Both the position numbers and the translations under genes were made by a program. DNA of 64,000 nt from Pseudomonas sp. GL-B-19 (GTDB lineage: Bacteria > Pseudomonadota > Gammaproteobacteria > Pseudomonadales > Pseudomonadaceae), in contig NZ_JAHBDK010000023.1 in assembly GCF_019956415.1 (NCBI RefSeq), positions 53,003 through 117,002 of the forward strand. Reading direction: 5' to 3'. Within the stretch, counting starts at the first letter, position 1, and each line of letters begins with the position of its first letter. The notes under the pieces are model-generated. The model was not told the DNA's origin, ran no database searches, and saw only the letters and a list, made by a program, of their open reading frames with translations. This document shows positions 8,571-17,806 of the stretch, piece by piece.

Positions 8571-9608
8571 ATGACCTACACCGCTGCCGAAAACCGCTAC
8601 GATTCCATTCCTTACCGCCGCGTAGGTCGCAGCGGTCTGGTGCTGCCGGCGCTGTCTCTGGGCCTGTGGCACAACTTCGGTGACAGTACGCCGATCGATA
8701 CCCAGCGTGCGTTGTTGCGCACGGCGTTCGATCTGGGCATCAATCACTTTGACCTGGCCAACAACTACGGCCCTCCATACGGAAGTGCCGAGATCAACTT
8801 TGGTCGTTTGTTGCGTGAAGATTTCAAGCAATATCGCGATGAGCTGATCATCTCCAGCAAGGCGGGTTGGGACATGTGGCCCGGTCCTTACGGGCAGGGC
8901 GGTGGTTCGCGTAAATACGTGCTGGCCAGCCTGGATCAGAGCCTGCAGCGTCTGGGGTTGGATTATGTGGATATTTTCTACTCGCATCGTTTCGACCCGG
9001 ATACGCCGCTGGAGGAAACTGCCAGCGCACTGGCCACTGCGGTGCAGCAGGGGAAGGCGTTGTACATCGGCATCTCGTCGTATTCCGGGGTGAAAACCCG
9101 TGAAATGGCGTCGCTGTTGAAGGAGTGGAAAGTGCCGCTGCTGATTCATCAGCCGGCGTACAACCTGCTCAATCGTTGGATTGAAAAAGACCTGCTGGAC
9201 GTCACCGACGAACTCGGCACTGGCGTGATTGCCTTCACGCCGTTGGCGCAGGGGCTGCTGACCGACAAATACCTCAACGGCATTCCGAAGGATGCGCGGG
9301 TCAATCGTCCGGGCGGTGGTTCGTTGCAGTCTTCGCACTTGTCCGAAGCCAACATCGCCCATGTGCGTGGGCTCAACGAAATCGCCAAGGGGCGTGGGCA
9401 GAGTTTGGCGCAATTGGCGTTGGCGTGGACGCTACGCGATCCACGGGTGACGTCGGCGCTGATCGGCGCGAGCCGGCCGGAGCAGATTATCGAGAACGTC
9501 GGGGCGTTGAAAAATTTGAGCTTTAGTGCGCAGGAACTGGCGGAGATTGACCGGTTTGCCCATGAAGGCGGGATCAATCTTTGGGAGAAGCCTTCGACGG
9601 CTGAGTAA
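8571..9608 (+). CDS. yghZ: Aldo/keto reductase, L-glyceraldehyde 3-phosphate reductase type
   Basis: NADPH-dependent aldo/keto reductase of 345 residues, close to E. coli YghZ (Gpr), which reduces L-glyceraldehyde 3-phosphate and methylglyoxal. The catalytic tetrad is visible: D61, Y66 (FDLANNYGPPYG), K97 (SSKAGW) and H139 (YSHRFD). The YghZ-type insert WPGPYGQGGGSRKY follows the lysine. The C-terminal cofactor segment ALIGASRPEQI is present. It stands alone and ends at a strong terminator. The symbol is given by family similarity. Confidence 0.88.
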   Translation: MTYTAAENRYDSIPYRRVGRSGLVLPALSLGLWHNFGDSTPIDTQRALLRTAFDLGINHFDLANNYGPPYGSAEINFGRLLREDFKQYRDELIISSKAGWDMWPGPYGQGGGSRKYVLASLDQSLQRLGLDYVDIFYSHRFDPDTPLEETASALATAVQQGKALYIGISSYSGVKTREMASLLKEWKVPLLIHQPAYNLLNRWIEKDLLDVTDELGTGVIAFTPLAQGLLTDKYLNGIPKDARVNRPGGGSLQSSHLSEANIAHVRGLNEIAKGRGQSLAQLALAWTLRDPRVTSALIGASRPEQIIENVGALKNLSFSAQELAEIDRFAHEGGINLWEKPSTAE

Positions 9609-9631
9609 GCACGTGCGAGGGGAAAAGGCCG

Positions 9632-9675
9632 AATCTCGCATCCCATCGAGGGAGAAGGGATGCGAGATTTTTTTT
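9632..9675 (+). terminator. Rho-independent terminator after aldo/keto reductase
   Basis: 13-base perfect stem AATCTCGCATCCC / GGGATGCGAGATT with a 12-base loop, followed by a run of T. Adjacent A residues on the other side are few, so it acts mainly for the plus strand. Confidence 0.9.
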
Positions 9676-9692
9676 GAGGGGAGACGAGATCG

Positions 9693-10895
9693 TTATTTTT
9701 TGCTTGGGAAGCCGAGTATCTCTGCTGTTTCGTTGAAAAAAGTATCCCTTGCAGATCTCTTTCTGAGCTGCATGTTGATCACCTGCGATTGATCTGGGAG
9801 GGTAAAGTAGCCCTTATCCAGGCTGCAAAGGCTTTCAAGAGTTGGCAAAGGCAATCCCAGTAGCTGTCTGACTTGAGATCGGGAAAGTATTTTATTTTCC
9901 ACGAGCATTTTCACGGCTTGAGCAATTAACTGTGGCCTTTCAAAATCGAAATCACCATCCATAGGCTCTCCCTTGACCCAGCCTCTTGCTGACCTGGCTT
10001 TCCACAATCTTGTTGTCGTGGTGTCGTTGATTATCTCTAGGTCTAGACATCTACGAACCATCGCGGCCACAGACACCTTCCAGCGTGGTTTCAATGCTAG
10101 CAAGGTATCCAGCGTAGGCCAGCGAATCTCCCTCAGGAAACTCTCTGCTGGCATAAGGAATGCGCTTGCAAATCGATGTGCCTGTGATTCCAGCAACGCG
10201 TAATTCGATTCGTACTGTTCCTTGGAAATATGCCGATGGAGAACGATATGCCCAAGCTCATGGGCTGCATCGAATCGATTTCGTATGCCGTTCGCCTTGT
10301 CTGCCACAAGGAGTACATAAGGTCGCTGATCCAGTTCATACCAATTTGATACGCCATCCATTTTCAGGTGGCCTAGTGTGGTTCGAGCGCAGACGATCCC
10401 CGCATTCTCCAGAACCTGAACTACATTGGGTATGGGAGCGATTCCCAGGCCCCATGCTTGACGGCATTCGCTAGCCATCCGTTCGATTTCTTCATCGGAA
10501 ATCAGCAGGCAATTGCTTTCTTCCAAATGAGGGACATTAACGGCGACGAACTCAAGGCTTTCCTGAAGCTTGTACGAGATGTCTTGAAGCCACTCTAAAC
10601 GTACCTCTGCTATTTCTCTCGCGTTAGCGGTAGTACTCACCTGCGAGCGGAAGAAGAACGGCGTGTTTTCACTCGTTACGATTTGCTCTTCTAGCAGCCA
10701 GTTTTCACTGACGCCAAAGACCTCGCATAACCGCTGGAATGCATCGGCTTCGGGAACCTGAAGCCCGTTCTCCCATTTAGAAATATTTCCAGAGGCGCGT
10801 CCCACCATTTCGGCCAAGGCGGTCTGGGTGATACCACATGTGAGCCGTAACTGCTTGAGACGCTCGGACTGAAAGCCCGCGACTCCAGTTCTCAT
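9693..10895 (-). CDS. HTH (XRE) plus ImmA/IrrE-type zinc metallopeptidase
   Basis: 400 residues. An XRE helix-turn-helix spans about 10-65 (ITQTALAEMVGRASGNISKW). A COG2856 metallopeptidase domain spans about 150-270 with the zinc motif AHELGHIVLH (H212, E213, H216) and the downstream ESQAHRFASAFLMP carrying the third ligand (E236). Such proteins act as repressors or as proteases that cut a repressor, in mobile elements, stress responses and toxin-antitoxin pairs. The ribosome site AGAGGTGA overlaps the stop of the preceding gene three bases upstream, so the two are translated together. Codon use and lower GC than the flanks suggest horizontal gain. It could be the antitoxin of a RosmerTA-like pair; this is inference. 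Confidence 0.85.
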   Translation of the reverse strand: MRTGVAGFQSERLKQLRLTCGITQTALAEMVGRASGNISKWENGLQVPEADAFQRLCEVFGVSENWLLEEQIVTSENTPFFFRSQVSTTANAREIAEVRLEWLQDISYKLQESLEFVAVNVPHLEESNCLLISDEEIERMASECRQAWGLGIAPIPNVVQVLENAGIVCARTTLGHLKMDGVSNWYELDQRPYVLLVADKANGIRNRFDAAHELGHIVLHRHISKEQYESNYALLESQAHRFASAFLMPAESFLREIRWPTLDTLLALKPRWKVSVAAMVRRCLDLEIINDTTTTRLWKARSARGWVKGEPMDGDFDFERPQLIAQAVKMLVENKILSRSQVRQLLGLPLPTLESLCSLDKGYFTLPDQSQVINMQLRKRSARDTFFNETAEILGFPSKK

Positions 10896-10898
10896 GGT

Positions 10899-11576
10899 TC
10901 ACCTCTTGGAATTTTGCTCATCATCAATTTTGTCTTCGATTTCTTCAGCGCGGCGCATCTTATCTCGCAATTTCACCAATTCAATCGGTTTCTGATCAAT
11001 TGCTTGGTTATCAGAATAGCCTTGAAGAAGCTCTTCGAGCGTGCAATTCATATGGAAGCCTTTACCGTTGAAATAAGGTATGGCCATCACGATCGCCACA
11101 GGCTCTGATTGATCTGCTGAAATTGGCGGTGGTGCGTGGACTACGACAAGTGCATGGATCAGTTGTTCGGAAACGGTGTGGGACAGTCCATCAATCCAAT
11201 CCATCTGGGGTGAGGCTAACGATTCGTTCAGCGTTTTCAGTTCACTGCGGTGTTTCGCAGTGCGCACTTCCTTTTGCCAAGGCAAAACGACAGATGTAAT
11301 GCGCAGCTTTCCCAGTTCCAATAGGACGTAATTGTGCCCTTTGGGGTCGGTTGATTTGATGAGCGGATTCCAGCGGGTCATGCCCGCCAAGGCTTCCTGA
11401 GCAAGTGAGTGGCGCAAGTGTCCCCGTAGGTCTGCGGGAGGGGTATGAATCAGGAGATCCTGCGCTACTTTCGAAGCTTTTTGGAAGGTTTGCGGAATTA
11501 AGACGCCAAGTTCCTCAAAAAACTCTCTATCAACTTGCGCACGTATGAAACCTTGAAGTTCTTCCTTTGTGACCAT
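10899..11576 (-). CDS. Unknown protein, partner of the HTH/metallopeptidase
   Basis: 225 residues from the ATG at 11576; an in-frame GTG lies four codons further upstream but has no better ribosome site. The protein is soluble, with no membrane segment or signal peptide. A central segment (ALVVVHAPPP, then VAIVMAIPYF) looks like beta strands of a compact domain, and the C-terminus is a highly charged helix (KLRDKMRRAEEIEDKIDDEQ). I do not recognise the family. Position as first gene of a tightly spaced pair with an ImmA/IrrE regulator, in a low-GC insert, suggests a toxin or effector controlled by the second protein. That role is not shown by the sequence. Confidence 0.72.
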   Translation of the reverse strand: MVTKEELQGFIRAQVDREFFEELGVLIPQTFQKASKVAQDLLIHTPPADLRGHLRHSLAQEALAGMTRWNPLIKSTDPKGHNYVLLELGKLRITSVVLPWQKEVRTAKHRSELKTLNESLASPQMDWIDGLSHTVSEQLIHALVVVHAPPPISADQSEPVAIVMAIPYFNGKGFHMNCTLEELLQGYSDNQAIDQKPIELVKLRDKMRRAEEIEDKIDDEQNSKR

Positions 11577-11708
11577 GCGTTTCACCACTCACTATTCGGT
11601 AAGCGGATTTTTACTGTATTTTTATTCGTTATGGAAGGGGTGCCTGTTTTTTTGTACAGCTAGTAGACGAGTGGTGTCGTAATTTCGAATGTTACTCAGA
11701 ATCAGGTA

Positions 11709-12551
11709 TCACCGAAAAAACGGCACATCCCCCAACACCGTCGCCCGCTGCATCACTCGCCGCGCCGGGCGGTAGTCATCCACCGCGTAATGCTGAGTCA
11801 CGCGGTTATCCCAGAACGCCACATCATCCTTTTGCCAGCGCCAGCGAATGGTAAATTCCGGCCGCGTGGCATGGGCGAACAAAAACTTCAGAATCGCGTC
11901 GCTCTCGGTGTCCGACAGCTCATTGATCTTCGACGTGAACCCTTCATTGACGAACAACGAGCGCCGTCCACTCACCGGGTGTGTACGAATTACCGGGTGC
12001 GATAAAGGCGGATTCTTGCGCCGCGCCTCTTCCCACTGAGCCAACGCTTCGGGCGTATTGCCATAACGCTCCAGCGGAAACGAACGGGTGAAATCGTGGG
12101 TTGCGGTCAACCCTTCAAGCAAGCTTTTCATCGGTGCCGACAGCGCTTCATACGCGGCAATCCCGCTGGCCCACAACGTGTCGCCGCCAAACTCCGGTAG
12201 CAGCTTGGCGCTGAGCACCGCACCCATGGCCGGGGTCGGCAGGAAGGTCACGTCGGTGTGCCAGATCGCGTTGTCACGCACGTCGGTGACGGCGGTGTCG
12301 AGGATCAGCACTTCCGGTTGTTCCGGCACATTCGGGTAGATCGGGTGAATATGCAGGTCGCCAAAACTCGCGGCAAATCGTGCCTGCTGTTGTGGAGTGA
12401 TTGGCTGGTCGCGGAAGAACAGCACTTGATGCTTGAGCAGTGCCTGCTCGATGGCGTCGCGTTGCTCCGGGGTCAGCGGTTGGCTGATGTCGACGCCGCT
12501 GATTTGTGCGCCGAGGGCCGAACTGAGGGGGACGATTGTCAGGTTACTCAT
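11709..12551 (-). CDS. tauD: Taurine dioxygenase
   Basis: Iron(II)/2-oxoglutarate dioxygenase that converts taurine to sulfite and aminoacetaldehyde for sulfur supply, 280 residues. Iron ligands are H98 and D100 (WHTDVTF) and H254 ([10 protein letters not shown]); R265 region binds 2-oxoglutarate. The start chosen is the ATG at 12551, preceded by AAGAGA; a TTG five codons upstream is less likely. It lies downstream of tauABC on the same strand but is separated from tauC by 144 bases holding a REP pair, so the operon may be partly uncoupled. Expected control is sulfate starvation through CysB/Cbl. Confidence 0.93.
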   Translation of the reverse strand: MSNLTIVPLSSALGAQISGVDISQPLTPEQRDAIEQALLKHQVLFFRDQPITPQQQARFAASFGDLHIHPIYPNVPEQPEVLILDTAVTDVRDNAIWHTDVTFLPTPAMGAVLSAKLLPEFGGDTLWASGIAAYEALSAPMKSLLEGLTATHDFTRSFPLERYGNTPEALAQWEEARRKNPPLSHPVIRTHPVSGRRSLFVNEGFTSKINELSDTESDAILKFLFAHATRPEFTIRWRWQKDDVAFWDNRVTQHYAVDDYRPARRVMQRATVLGDVPFFR

Positions 12552-12584
12552 GGTCTTTCTCTTCAATCCTGGGTGCCGAGCTTT

Positions 12585-12675
12585 TGTAGGAGTGAGCCTG
12601 CTCGCGATGGCGGTGTATCAGCCACAGCCATGTCGCCTGACACTGCGCTATCGCGAGCAGGCTCACTCCCACAGG
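12585..12675. repeat. REP pair between tauC and tauD
   Basis: TGTAGGAGTGAGCCTGCTCG and its inverted copy, spacer about 45 bases. It splits the tau operon and may stabilise upstream mRNA ends or attenuate tauD. Confidence 0.88.
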
Positions 12676-12695
12676 GTTTTTCACATGATGATTTT

Positions 12696-13529
12696 TCAGT
12701 GTGCCTGGCCGTGCCACGGCACCAGTTTGCGTTGCAAGGCGCGCAGGCCCATTTCCATGGCGAAGGCAATCAGCGCAATCACCAGAATCCCCAGCACCAC
12801 CACATCGGTGACCAGGAACTGCGCGGCCGACTGCACCATGAAGCCCAACCCGCTGGTGGCCGCGATCAGTTCAGCGGCGACCAGCGTCGACCAGCCAACA
12901 CCCAAGCCAATGCGCACACCGGTCAAGATGTCCGGCAAGGCACTCGGCAGAATCACATGACGAATCAACTGCGCCCGGGTCGCGCCCAACGACTGCGCGG
13001 CACGTAATTTGGCCGGGTCTACGGTGCGCACGCCGGTCGCGGTGGCGATGGCAATCGGGGCGAAAATCGCCAGGTAGATCAGCAACACTTTCGACAGCTC
13101 ACCAATACCGCACCAGATCACGATCAGCGGCAAGTAAGCCAAGGGCGGAATCGGGCGATAGAACTCGATCAGCGGATCAAGAATGCCGCGAGCGATACGG
13201 TTGTGACCGATGGCAATGCCAACCGGCACGGCCGTCAGCACGGCGAAGACCAGACCAAGGCCAATTCGGCTGAGGCTCGCGCCCAAGTGCTGCCACAACG
13301 TCGAATCCATGTAGCCGGTGGTCACTAGCAGCCAGCCTTTTTGCAACACGGCGGACGGTGGCGGCAGGAACAGCGGTTCGATCATTCCCGTGGCGGTCAC
13401 GGCCCACCAAATGGCAACAAGGACGACCAGCGTCAGCACGCTGATCCAGCGCGTGCTGAGACTGCGACGAACCGCAATCACCTTTGAACCCGGTTTCAGC
13501 ACGACGGCCGGAATTTCATAACTGCTCAT
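12696..13529 (-). CDS. tauC: Taurine ABC transporter permease
   Basis: Inner-membrane permease of the SsuC/TauC family, 277 residues, about six membrane segments. The EAA loop appears as [23 protein letters not shown] at about 180-202. Its ATG overlaps the stop of tauB by four bases (ATGA). It forms the channel for taurine with TauA and TauB. The N-terminus before the first membrane segment (about 30 residues) is basic and cytoplasmic. Sulfonate specificity beyond taurine is not readable from the sequence. Confidence 0.92.
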   Translation of the reverse strand: MSSYEIPAVVLKPGSKVIAVRRSLSTRWISVLTLVVLVAIWWAVTATGMIEPLFLPPPSAVLQKGWLLVTTGYMDSTLWQHLGASLSRIGLGLVFAVLTAVPVGIAIGHNRIARGILDPLIEFYRPIPPLAYLPLIVIWCGIGELSKVLLIYLAIFAPIAIATATGVRTVDPAKLRAAQSLGATRAQLIRHVILPSALPDILTGVRIGLGVGWSTLVAAELIAATSGLGFMVQSAAQFLVTDVVVLGILVIALIAFAMEMGLRALQRKLVPWHGQAH

Positions 13530-14320
13530 GCGCGCTCCTGCCGCGTGGCGGCGCTGCGTTGGGAGAACACTTTGGCGAGCACGTGTTCGCGGGTTTCGAT
13601 AAAGCGTGGGTCGGATTTGATCGCCCGGGCCGATTCACCGGCGGCGTAACGCTGGCCGAAATCCAGGCTCAGGCGCTCGACGATTTGCCCAGGATTGGGC
13701 GCCAGCAGAATCAGGTCTGTGGCGAGGAATACGGCCTCTTCAATGTCGTGGGTAATCAGAAATACCGGTTTGGCAGTGCGCTGCCAGACTTGCAGCAGCA
13801 GTTCCTGCATCTGTTCGCGGGTGAAGGCATCGAGGGCGCCGAAGGGCTCGTCCATGAGCAAAACACGGGGATCGGCGGCCAATGCGCGGGCAAGTCCGAC
13901 ACGCTGCTTCTGGCCGCCCGAGAGCTGCCAGATGCGTCGGTTTTCGAAGCCGCAAAGGTCGACCAGCGCGAGCATTTCCCGAGCGCGCTGTTCACGTTTT
14001 TCCCGCGCAATGCCGGCCAGCTCCAGGCCGAAGCCGACGTTGGCCAGCACATCCTGCCAAGGCAGCAACGCATCGTCCTGAAACACCACGCCACGTTCGG
14101 CGCTCGGGCCTTTGACCGGAGCGCCATCGAGGGTGATGCGCCCGGCACTCGGCTCGACAAAACCGGCAATCAGGTTCAACAGCGAAGTCTTGCCACTGCC
14201 AGACGGGCCGAGGGCGACCAGCAATTGCTGGGGCCCAAGACTCAGGGAAATATCCGCCAGTACCGGTTCCGGACTGCCGGGGTACTGTGCGCTGATGCGC
14301 TCCAGCTGTAGCAAAGCCAT
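13526..14320 (-). CDS. tauB: Taurine ABC transporter ATP-binding protein
   Basis: ABC ATPase, 264 residues. Walker [10 protein letters not shown] at 38-46, Q-loop at about 81, signature LSGGQ at 133-137, Walker B VLLMDEP at 153-159, and the switch histidine in LITHDIEEA. It energises taurine import with TauC (overlapping downstream gene) and TauA (upstream, 16-base gap). The short C-terminal tail lacks any regulatory domain. Confidence 0.94.
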   Translation of the reverse strand: MALLQLERISAQYPGSPEPVLADISLSLGPQQLLVALGPSGSGKTSLLNLIAGFVEPSAGRITLDGAPVKGPSAERGVVFQDDALLPWQDVLANVGFGLELAGIAREKREQRAREMLALVDLCGFENRRIWQLSGGQKQRVGLARALAADPRVLLMDEPFGALDAFTREQMQELLLQVWQRTAKPVFLITHDIEEAVFLATDLILLAPNPGQIVERLSLDFGQRYAAGESARAIKSDPRFIETREHVLAKVFSQRSAATRQERA

Positions 14321-14336
14321 CGCGATTAACTCCGGA

Positions 14337-15314
14337 TCAGTTGGTGATGAACTTGGCGCTGACGTACGGCGCGTAGTCCGGCAGCACGGCCTCGACCTTG
14401 CCTTGTTCCTTGAGGAACGCTGCGGTGTCGGTGATGGCTTTGGTGGTCGGCGCGCCGAGGGTGATCACCTGATCAGCCGCCAGCGGGTAGACGTTGCCTT
14501 GCAGCAGCAGCGGAATATCGCTGGCCTTGGCGCCGGAGAGCTTCACCAGTTTGTCGACGTTGGATTGATTGGCGAGCCAGGCTTTCGGGTCTTTGCGGTA
14601 ATCGGTGTATGCGTCGAGGGTGACCTTGGCGAACGCGGTGACGATTTCCGGATGCTTCTCGGCGAAATCTTTGCGCACGATCCAGGCATCGAAGGTCGGG
14701 GCGCCGAACTTGGCCAGTTCACCCGAGGTGATCAGCACTTTGCCGTTTTCCTTGGCCACACCGAGGGCTGGGTCCCACACGTAGGTAGCGTCGATGTCGC
14801 CACGTTTCCATGCGGCGATGATGGCGGGCGGGGCGAGGTTGAGGACGGTGACTTTCGACGGGTCGATGTTCCAGTGCTTCAGCGCGGCCAGCAGGCTGTA
14901 ATGGCCGGTGGAAACGAAGGGCACGGCGATTTTCTTGCCTATCAGGTCCTGTGGCGTCTTGATCCCGGATCCGTCACGAGCGACCAGGGCTTCGGCGGCG
15001 CCGATCTGGGTGGCGATGAGGAACGTTTCTACCGGGACTTTGCGAGTGATCGCAGCGGTCAGAGGGCTGGAACCGAGGTAACCAATCTGCACGTCGCCGG
15101 ACGCGATGGCGGCGATGATATCGGCACCGTTGTCGAATTTGCGCCAGTCGATTTTGGCATTAGTGGCTTTTTCGTACGCGCCGTCGGCCTGGGCTACTTT
15201 CGCCGGGTCTACGGTGGTCTGGTAGGCGACGGTGACGTCAGCCGCGTGAGCAAAGAAACTCGCTGCAGCCAAAGAGGCGGCCGCCAGGAGGCGAAGAGGG
15301 AAATGCAGTTTCAT
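14337..15314 (-). CDS. tauA: Taurine-binding periplasmic protein
   Basis: Periplasmic sulfonate-binding protein, 325 residues from the ATG at 15314, which has a good AAGGAG ribosome site; the frame continues upstream to 15353 but without signal-peptide character. A signal peptide covers about 1-24 ([11 protein letters not shown]). The mature protein begins with [19 protein letters not shown], typical of TauA. First gene of tauABCD. The upstream 70 bases are A/T-rich, as expected of a regulated promoter; a CysB site could not be pinned down. Confidence 0.94.
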   Translation of the reverse strand: MKLHFPLRLLAAASLAAASFFAHAADVTVAYQTTVDPAKVAQADGAYEKATNAKIDWRKFDNGADIIAAIASGDVQIGYLGSSPLTAAITRKVPVETFLIATQIGAAEALVARDGSGIKTPQDLIGKKIAVPFVSTGHYSLLAALKHWNIDPSKVTVLNLAPPAIIAAWKRGDIDATYVWDPALGVAKENGKVLITSGELAKFGAPTFDAWIVRKDFAEKHPEIVTAFAKVTLDAYTDYRKDPKAWLANQSNVDKLVKLSGAKASDIPLLLQGNVYPLAADQVITLGAPTTKAITDTAAFLKEQGKVEAVLPDYAPYVSAKFITN

Positions 15315-15447
15315 TGGGAAGCTCCTTGTCAGGCGACCGAGAGTCGGCGTCAAAGGAGACTAAATGATCTAAAAATTAGAAAATAAATAACATTTTCGAA
15401 TTAGCTTATGAGCGGGAAATCCTAAGGATGTGATGCGATGAAACGAT

Positions 15448-15520
15448 TGTAGGAGCTGGCTTGCCAGCGAAGGCGGGGTGACCGATACACCGCTTTCGCT
15501 GGCAAGCCAGCTCCTACACA
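15448..15520. repeat. REP-like inverted repeat, third family
   Basis: TGTAGGAGCTGGCTTGCCAG and its complement CTGGCAAGCCAGCTCCTACA enclose about 30 bases between tauA and gshA. The core GCTTGCCAGCGA differs from the other two families in the window. Confidence 0.87.
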
Positions 15521-15545
15521 AGCCAGCGTCTACAAGAGGAATTGA

Positions 15546-17129
15546 TTAGTTACTGATCGCCAGAATGCTCGCCTGATACGATCCGACAAACACGTCGAAA
15601 TCGCCGACTTCGTTCTGCTCCAGCTCCACTTGTGCCGCCAACGACGAGCGCGCCAGTTCTTCAAACTTCGCCTGATCTTCACCACTCAAAGGCTCGCTGC
15701 GGAAAAACGCCGCATGCGCGCGGCTCTGACGCAGGGAGAACTGAGCAAAGCTTTCCTTGTGCTCGGCCATCGCCGCCAGCACCTGGGCAGAAGGCGTCAG
15801 GGACGGATCCTTGACCTTGGCCAACTGCGTATCCAGCGCCTTGCTGTGTGCATCGCCACCATGACTTTGATCCAGCATCGCTGCCAACGGAGCAATCTGC
15901 TCCAGCAACTCGCTGGCCCACTCTTTGAGGTCCACTGGTTGACCGTTGCGTTGCAATTGCAGGCCCGGACGGCGACCTTCCTTGACCACGCTGAGGAAGT
16001 TCGAGGTGGCGTTGCTGCAGGACGTATTGGTCAACAGCGGGCTGTCGTTCAACACGCAATACAGCAGGAACGCGTCGAGGAAGCGCGACTCGGTGAGGTC
16101 GATGCCCATCGGCAGGAACGGGTTGATGTCCAGGCAACGCACTTCAACGTATTGAATGCCACGGGCCACCAGCGCCTGGATCGGCCGCTCGCCGGTATAG
16201 GTCACGCGTTTCGGGCGGATGTTGGAGTAGTACTCGTTTTCGATCTGCAGGATGTTGGTGTTGAGCTGAACCCACTCACCGTCCTGATGCGTGCCGATCT
16301 CGACATACGGCGCATACGGCGTGGCCACCGCTTGGCGCAGGCTGTTGGTGTAGCTCGACAGATCGTTGTAGCAGGGCGTCAAGCCGGCCTGGGCGTTGCT
16401 CTGGTAACCCAGGTCGCTCATGCGCAGGCTGGTGGCGTACGGCAGGTACAAGGTGTCCGGGTCCAGTTGTTCCAACTGGTGCGAACGACCGCGCAGGAAA
16501 CCGGCGTCCAGCGCAGGCGAGGCGCCGAACAGGTACATCAGCAGCCAGCTGTAGCGGCGGAAGTTACGGATCAGCGCGATGTAGGCCGAGGACTGATAAT
16601 CGCGGTCGGTGCCGACAAAGCCTTCGGCTTCTTTGAGCAGCGGCCAGAGCTTTTCCGGCAGGGAAAAGTTGTAATGAATCCCGGCGATGCACTGCATGGT
16701 CTTGCCGTAACGCAGGGCCAGGCCCTTGCGATAGACGTACTTGAGCTGACCGATATTGGACGTGCCGTAATAGGCGATCGGGATGTCTTCCTCGGCCGGC
16801 AACGGGCACGGCATCGAGGGGCTCCACAGAAACTCGTTGCCGAGCTTGCTGTAGGCAAAGCGATGGATCTTGTCCAGGCTCGCCAGCGTATCCGCCGGGT
16901 CGGGCAGGGCGGGCGTGATGAACTCCAGCAACGACTCGGAATAGTCGGTGGTGATTTGTTCGTTGGTCAGCGCGGAACCCAATTCTTCCGGGTGCGGCGT
17001 TTGCGCCAGGCGACCTTCGCCGGTCACGCGCAGGCATTCACGTTCGATGCCGTGAAGGCACTGTTCGAGCAGAGAGAGGTTAGCGCGCTCGCCAAGCAGA
17101 GCCAGGCGGCGGTTGAGAAGTTCGCTCAA
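15546..17129 (-). CDS. gshA: Glutamate-cysteine ligase
   Basis: ATP-dependent ligase joining L-glutamate and L-cysteine, the first step of glutathione synthesis. The protein is 527 residues from a TTG at 17129 ([15 protein letters not shown]), preceded six bases away by AAGGAA; a GTG five codons upstream is possible but lacks a ribosome site. GshA class 1 features are seen: GIERECLRV at the N-terminus, [11 protein letters not shown], and the GIHYNFS segment near residue 155. It stands alone between two repeats and downstream of a thioesterase/tex pair on the same strand. Long frames on the opposite strand here are shadows. Confidence 0.95.
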   Translation of the reverse strand: MSELLNRRLALLGERANLSLLEQCLHGIERECLRVTGEGRLAQTPHPEELGSALTNEQITTDYSESLLEFITPALPDPADTLASLDKIHRFAYSKLGNEFLWSPSMPCPLPAEEDIPIAYYGTSNIGQLKYVYRKGLALRYGKTMQCIAGIHYNFSLPEKLWPLLKEAEGFVGTDRDYQSSAYIALIRNFRRYSWLLMYLFGASPALDAGFLRGRSHQLEQLDPDTLYLPYATSLRMSDLGYQSNAQAGLTPCYNDLSSYTNSLRQAVATPYAPYVEIGTHQDGEWVQLNTNILQIENEYYSNIRPKRVTYTGERPIQALVARGIQYVEVRCLDINPFLPMGIDLTESRFLDAFLLYCVLNDSPLLTNTSCSNATSNFLSVVKEGRRPGLQLQRNGQPVDLKEWASELLEQIAPLAAMLDQSHGGDAHSKALDTQLAKVKDPSLTPSAQVLAAMAEHKESFAQFSLRQSRAHAAFFRSEPLSGEDQAKFEELARSSLAAQVELEQNEVGDFDVFVGSYQASILAISN

Positions 17130-17273
17130 GTTGGATTCCTTCACGCGTCAGTCGCCCCAATATGGGGGTGGGCAAGACGGTCTACAAGGGTGAAGTTAAA
17201 ACTGGCGTTTTCGCCTGGTTTTTGAGCCGCACAGGACTACTGGCAGCCGGCCAAGGATCGAGCGCCGCAATCC

Positions 17274-17367
17274 CCTGTGGGAGCGAGCCTGCTCGCGATT
17301 AGGGAGTGTCAGTCAACGTTTAAGTCGTCTGGCACACCGCAATCGTGAGCAGGCTCGCTCCCACAGG
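17274..17367. repeat. REP pair between paaI-like gene and gshA
   Basis: CCTGTGGGAGCGAGCCTGCT and its inverted copy, with one mismatch (ATCGTGAGC), spacer about 45 bases. Confidence 0.9.
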
Positions 17368-17422
17368 AAACTTCGGCGCTACGGTCACAGCGCCGAAATT
17401 AACTCAAATGGGTGACATCTAG

Positions 17423-17806
17423 CTACAGGACAGCGAACGTGCCTTGTGCTTTTGCGACCAGTTTGTCGCCTTGCATCACGTCGGCTTCGACCACCAACGT
17501 GCGGCGGCCCGGGTGGATCACCCGTGCCGTGCACATCACTTCACCGTCTGAAACGGCGCGAATGTAGTTGATCTTGCATTCGATGGTCGCGCTCTGCTGG
17601 TCAAAGCCGTGGGTACTGGAACAAGCCAGCCCCATGGCAATGTCCACCAGACTAAACAAAGCCCCGCCGTGCAGCTTGCCGCCGCGATTGCGCAGCTCCG
17701 GTTCCAGCGCCAGGGCGACTTGCGCCACCCCGGTTTCCAGGCTGTGCAAGCGACACCCCAGCAGCTTGAAAAACGCGCTTTCGGTCAGCCCGGCAGGAAT
17801 CTCCAT
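17423..17806 (-). CDS. Hotdog-fold thioesterase, PaaI family
   Basis: 127 residues. The acyl-CoA thioesterase pattern RGGKLHGGALFSLVDIAMGLA at about 41-61 contains the glycine-rich helix with the catalytic aspartate (D54 region). Its ATG overlaps the stop of tex by one base (TGATG), so it is translated with tex. PaaI-like enzymes hydrolyse thioesters of short or aromatic acyl groups; the substrate here is unknown. In Pseudomonas this gene sits between tex and gshA. Confidence 0.88.
   Translation of the reverse strand: MEIPAGLTESAFFKLLGCRLHSLETGVAQVALALEPELRNRGGKLHGGALFSLVDIAMGLACSSTHGFDQQSATIECKINYIRAVSDGEVMCTARVIHPGRRTLVVEADVMQGDKLVAKAQGTFAVL

Noticed and set aside
15630..17225. 531-codon open frame antisense to gshA
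   Set aside because: Shadow frame; gshA motifs are intact on the other strand.
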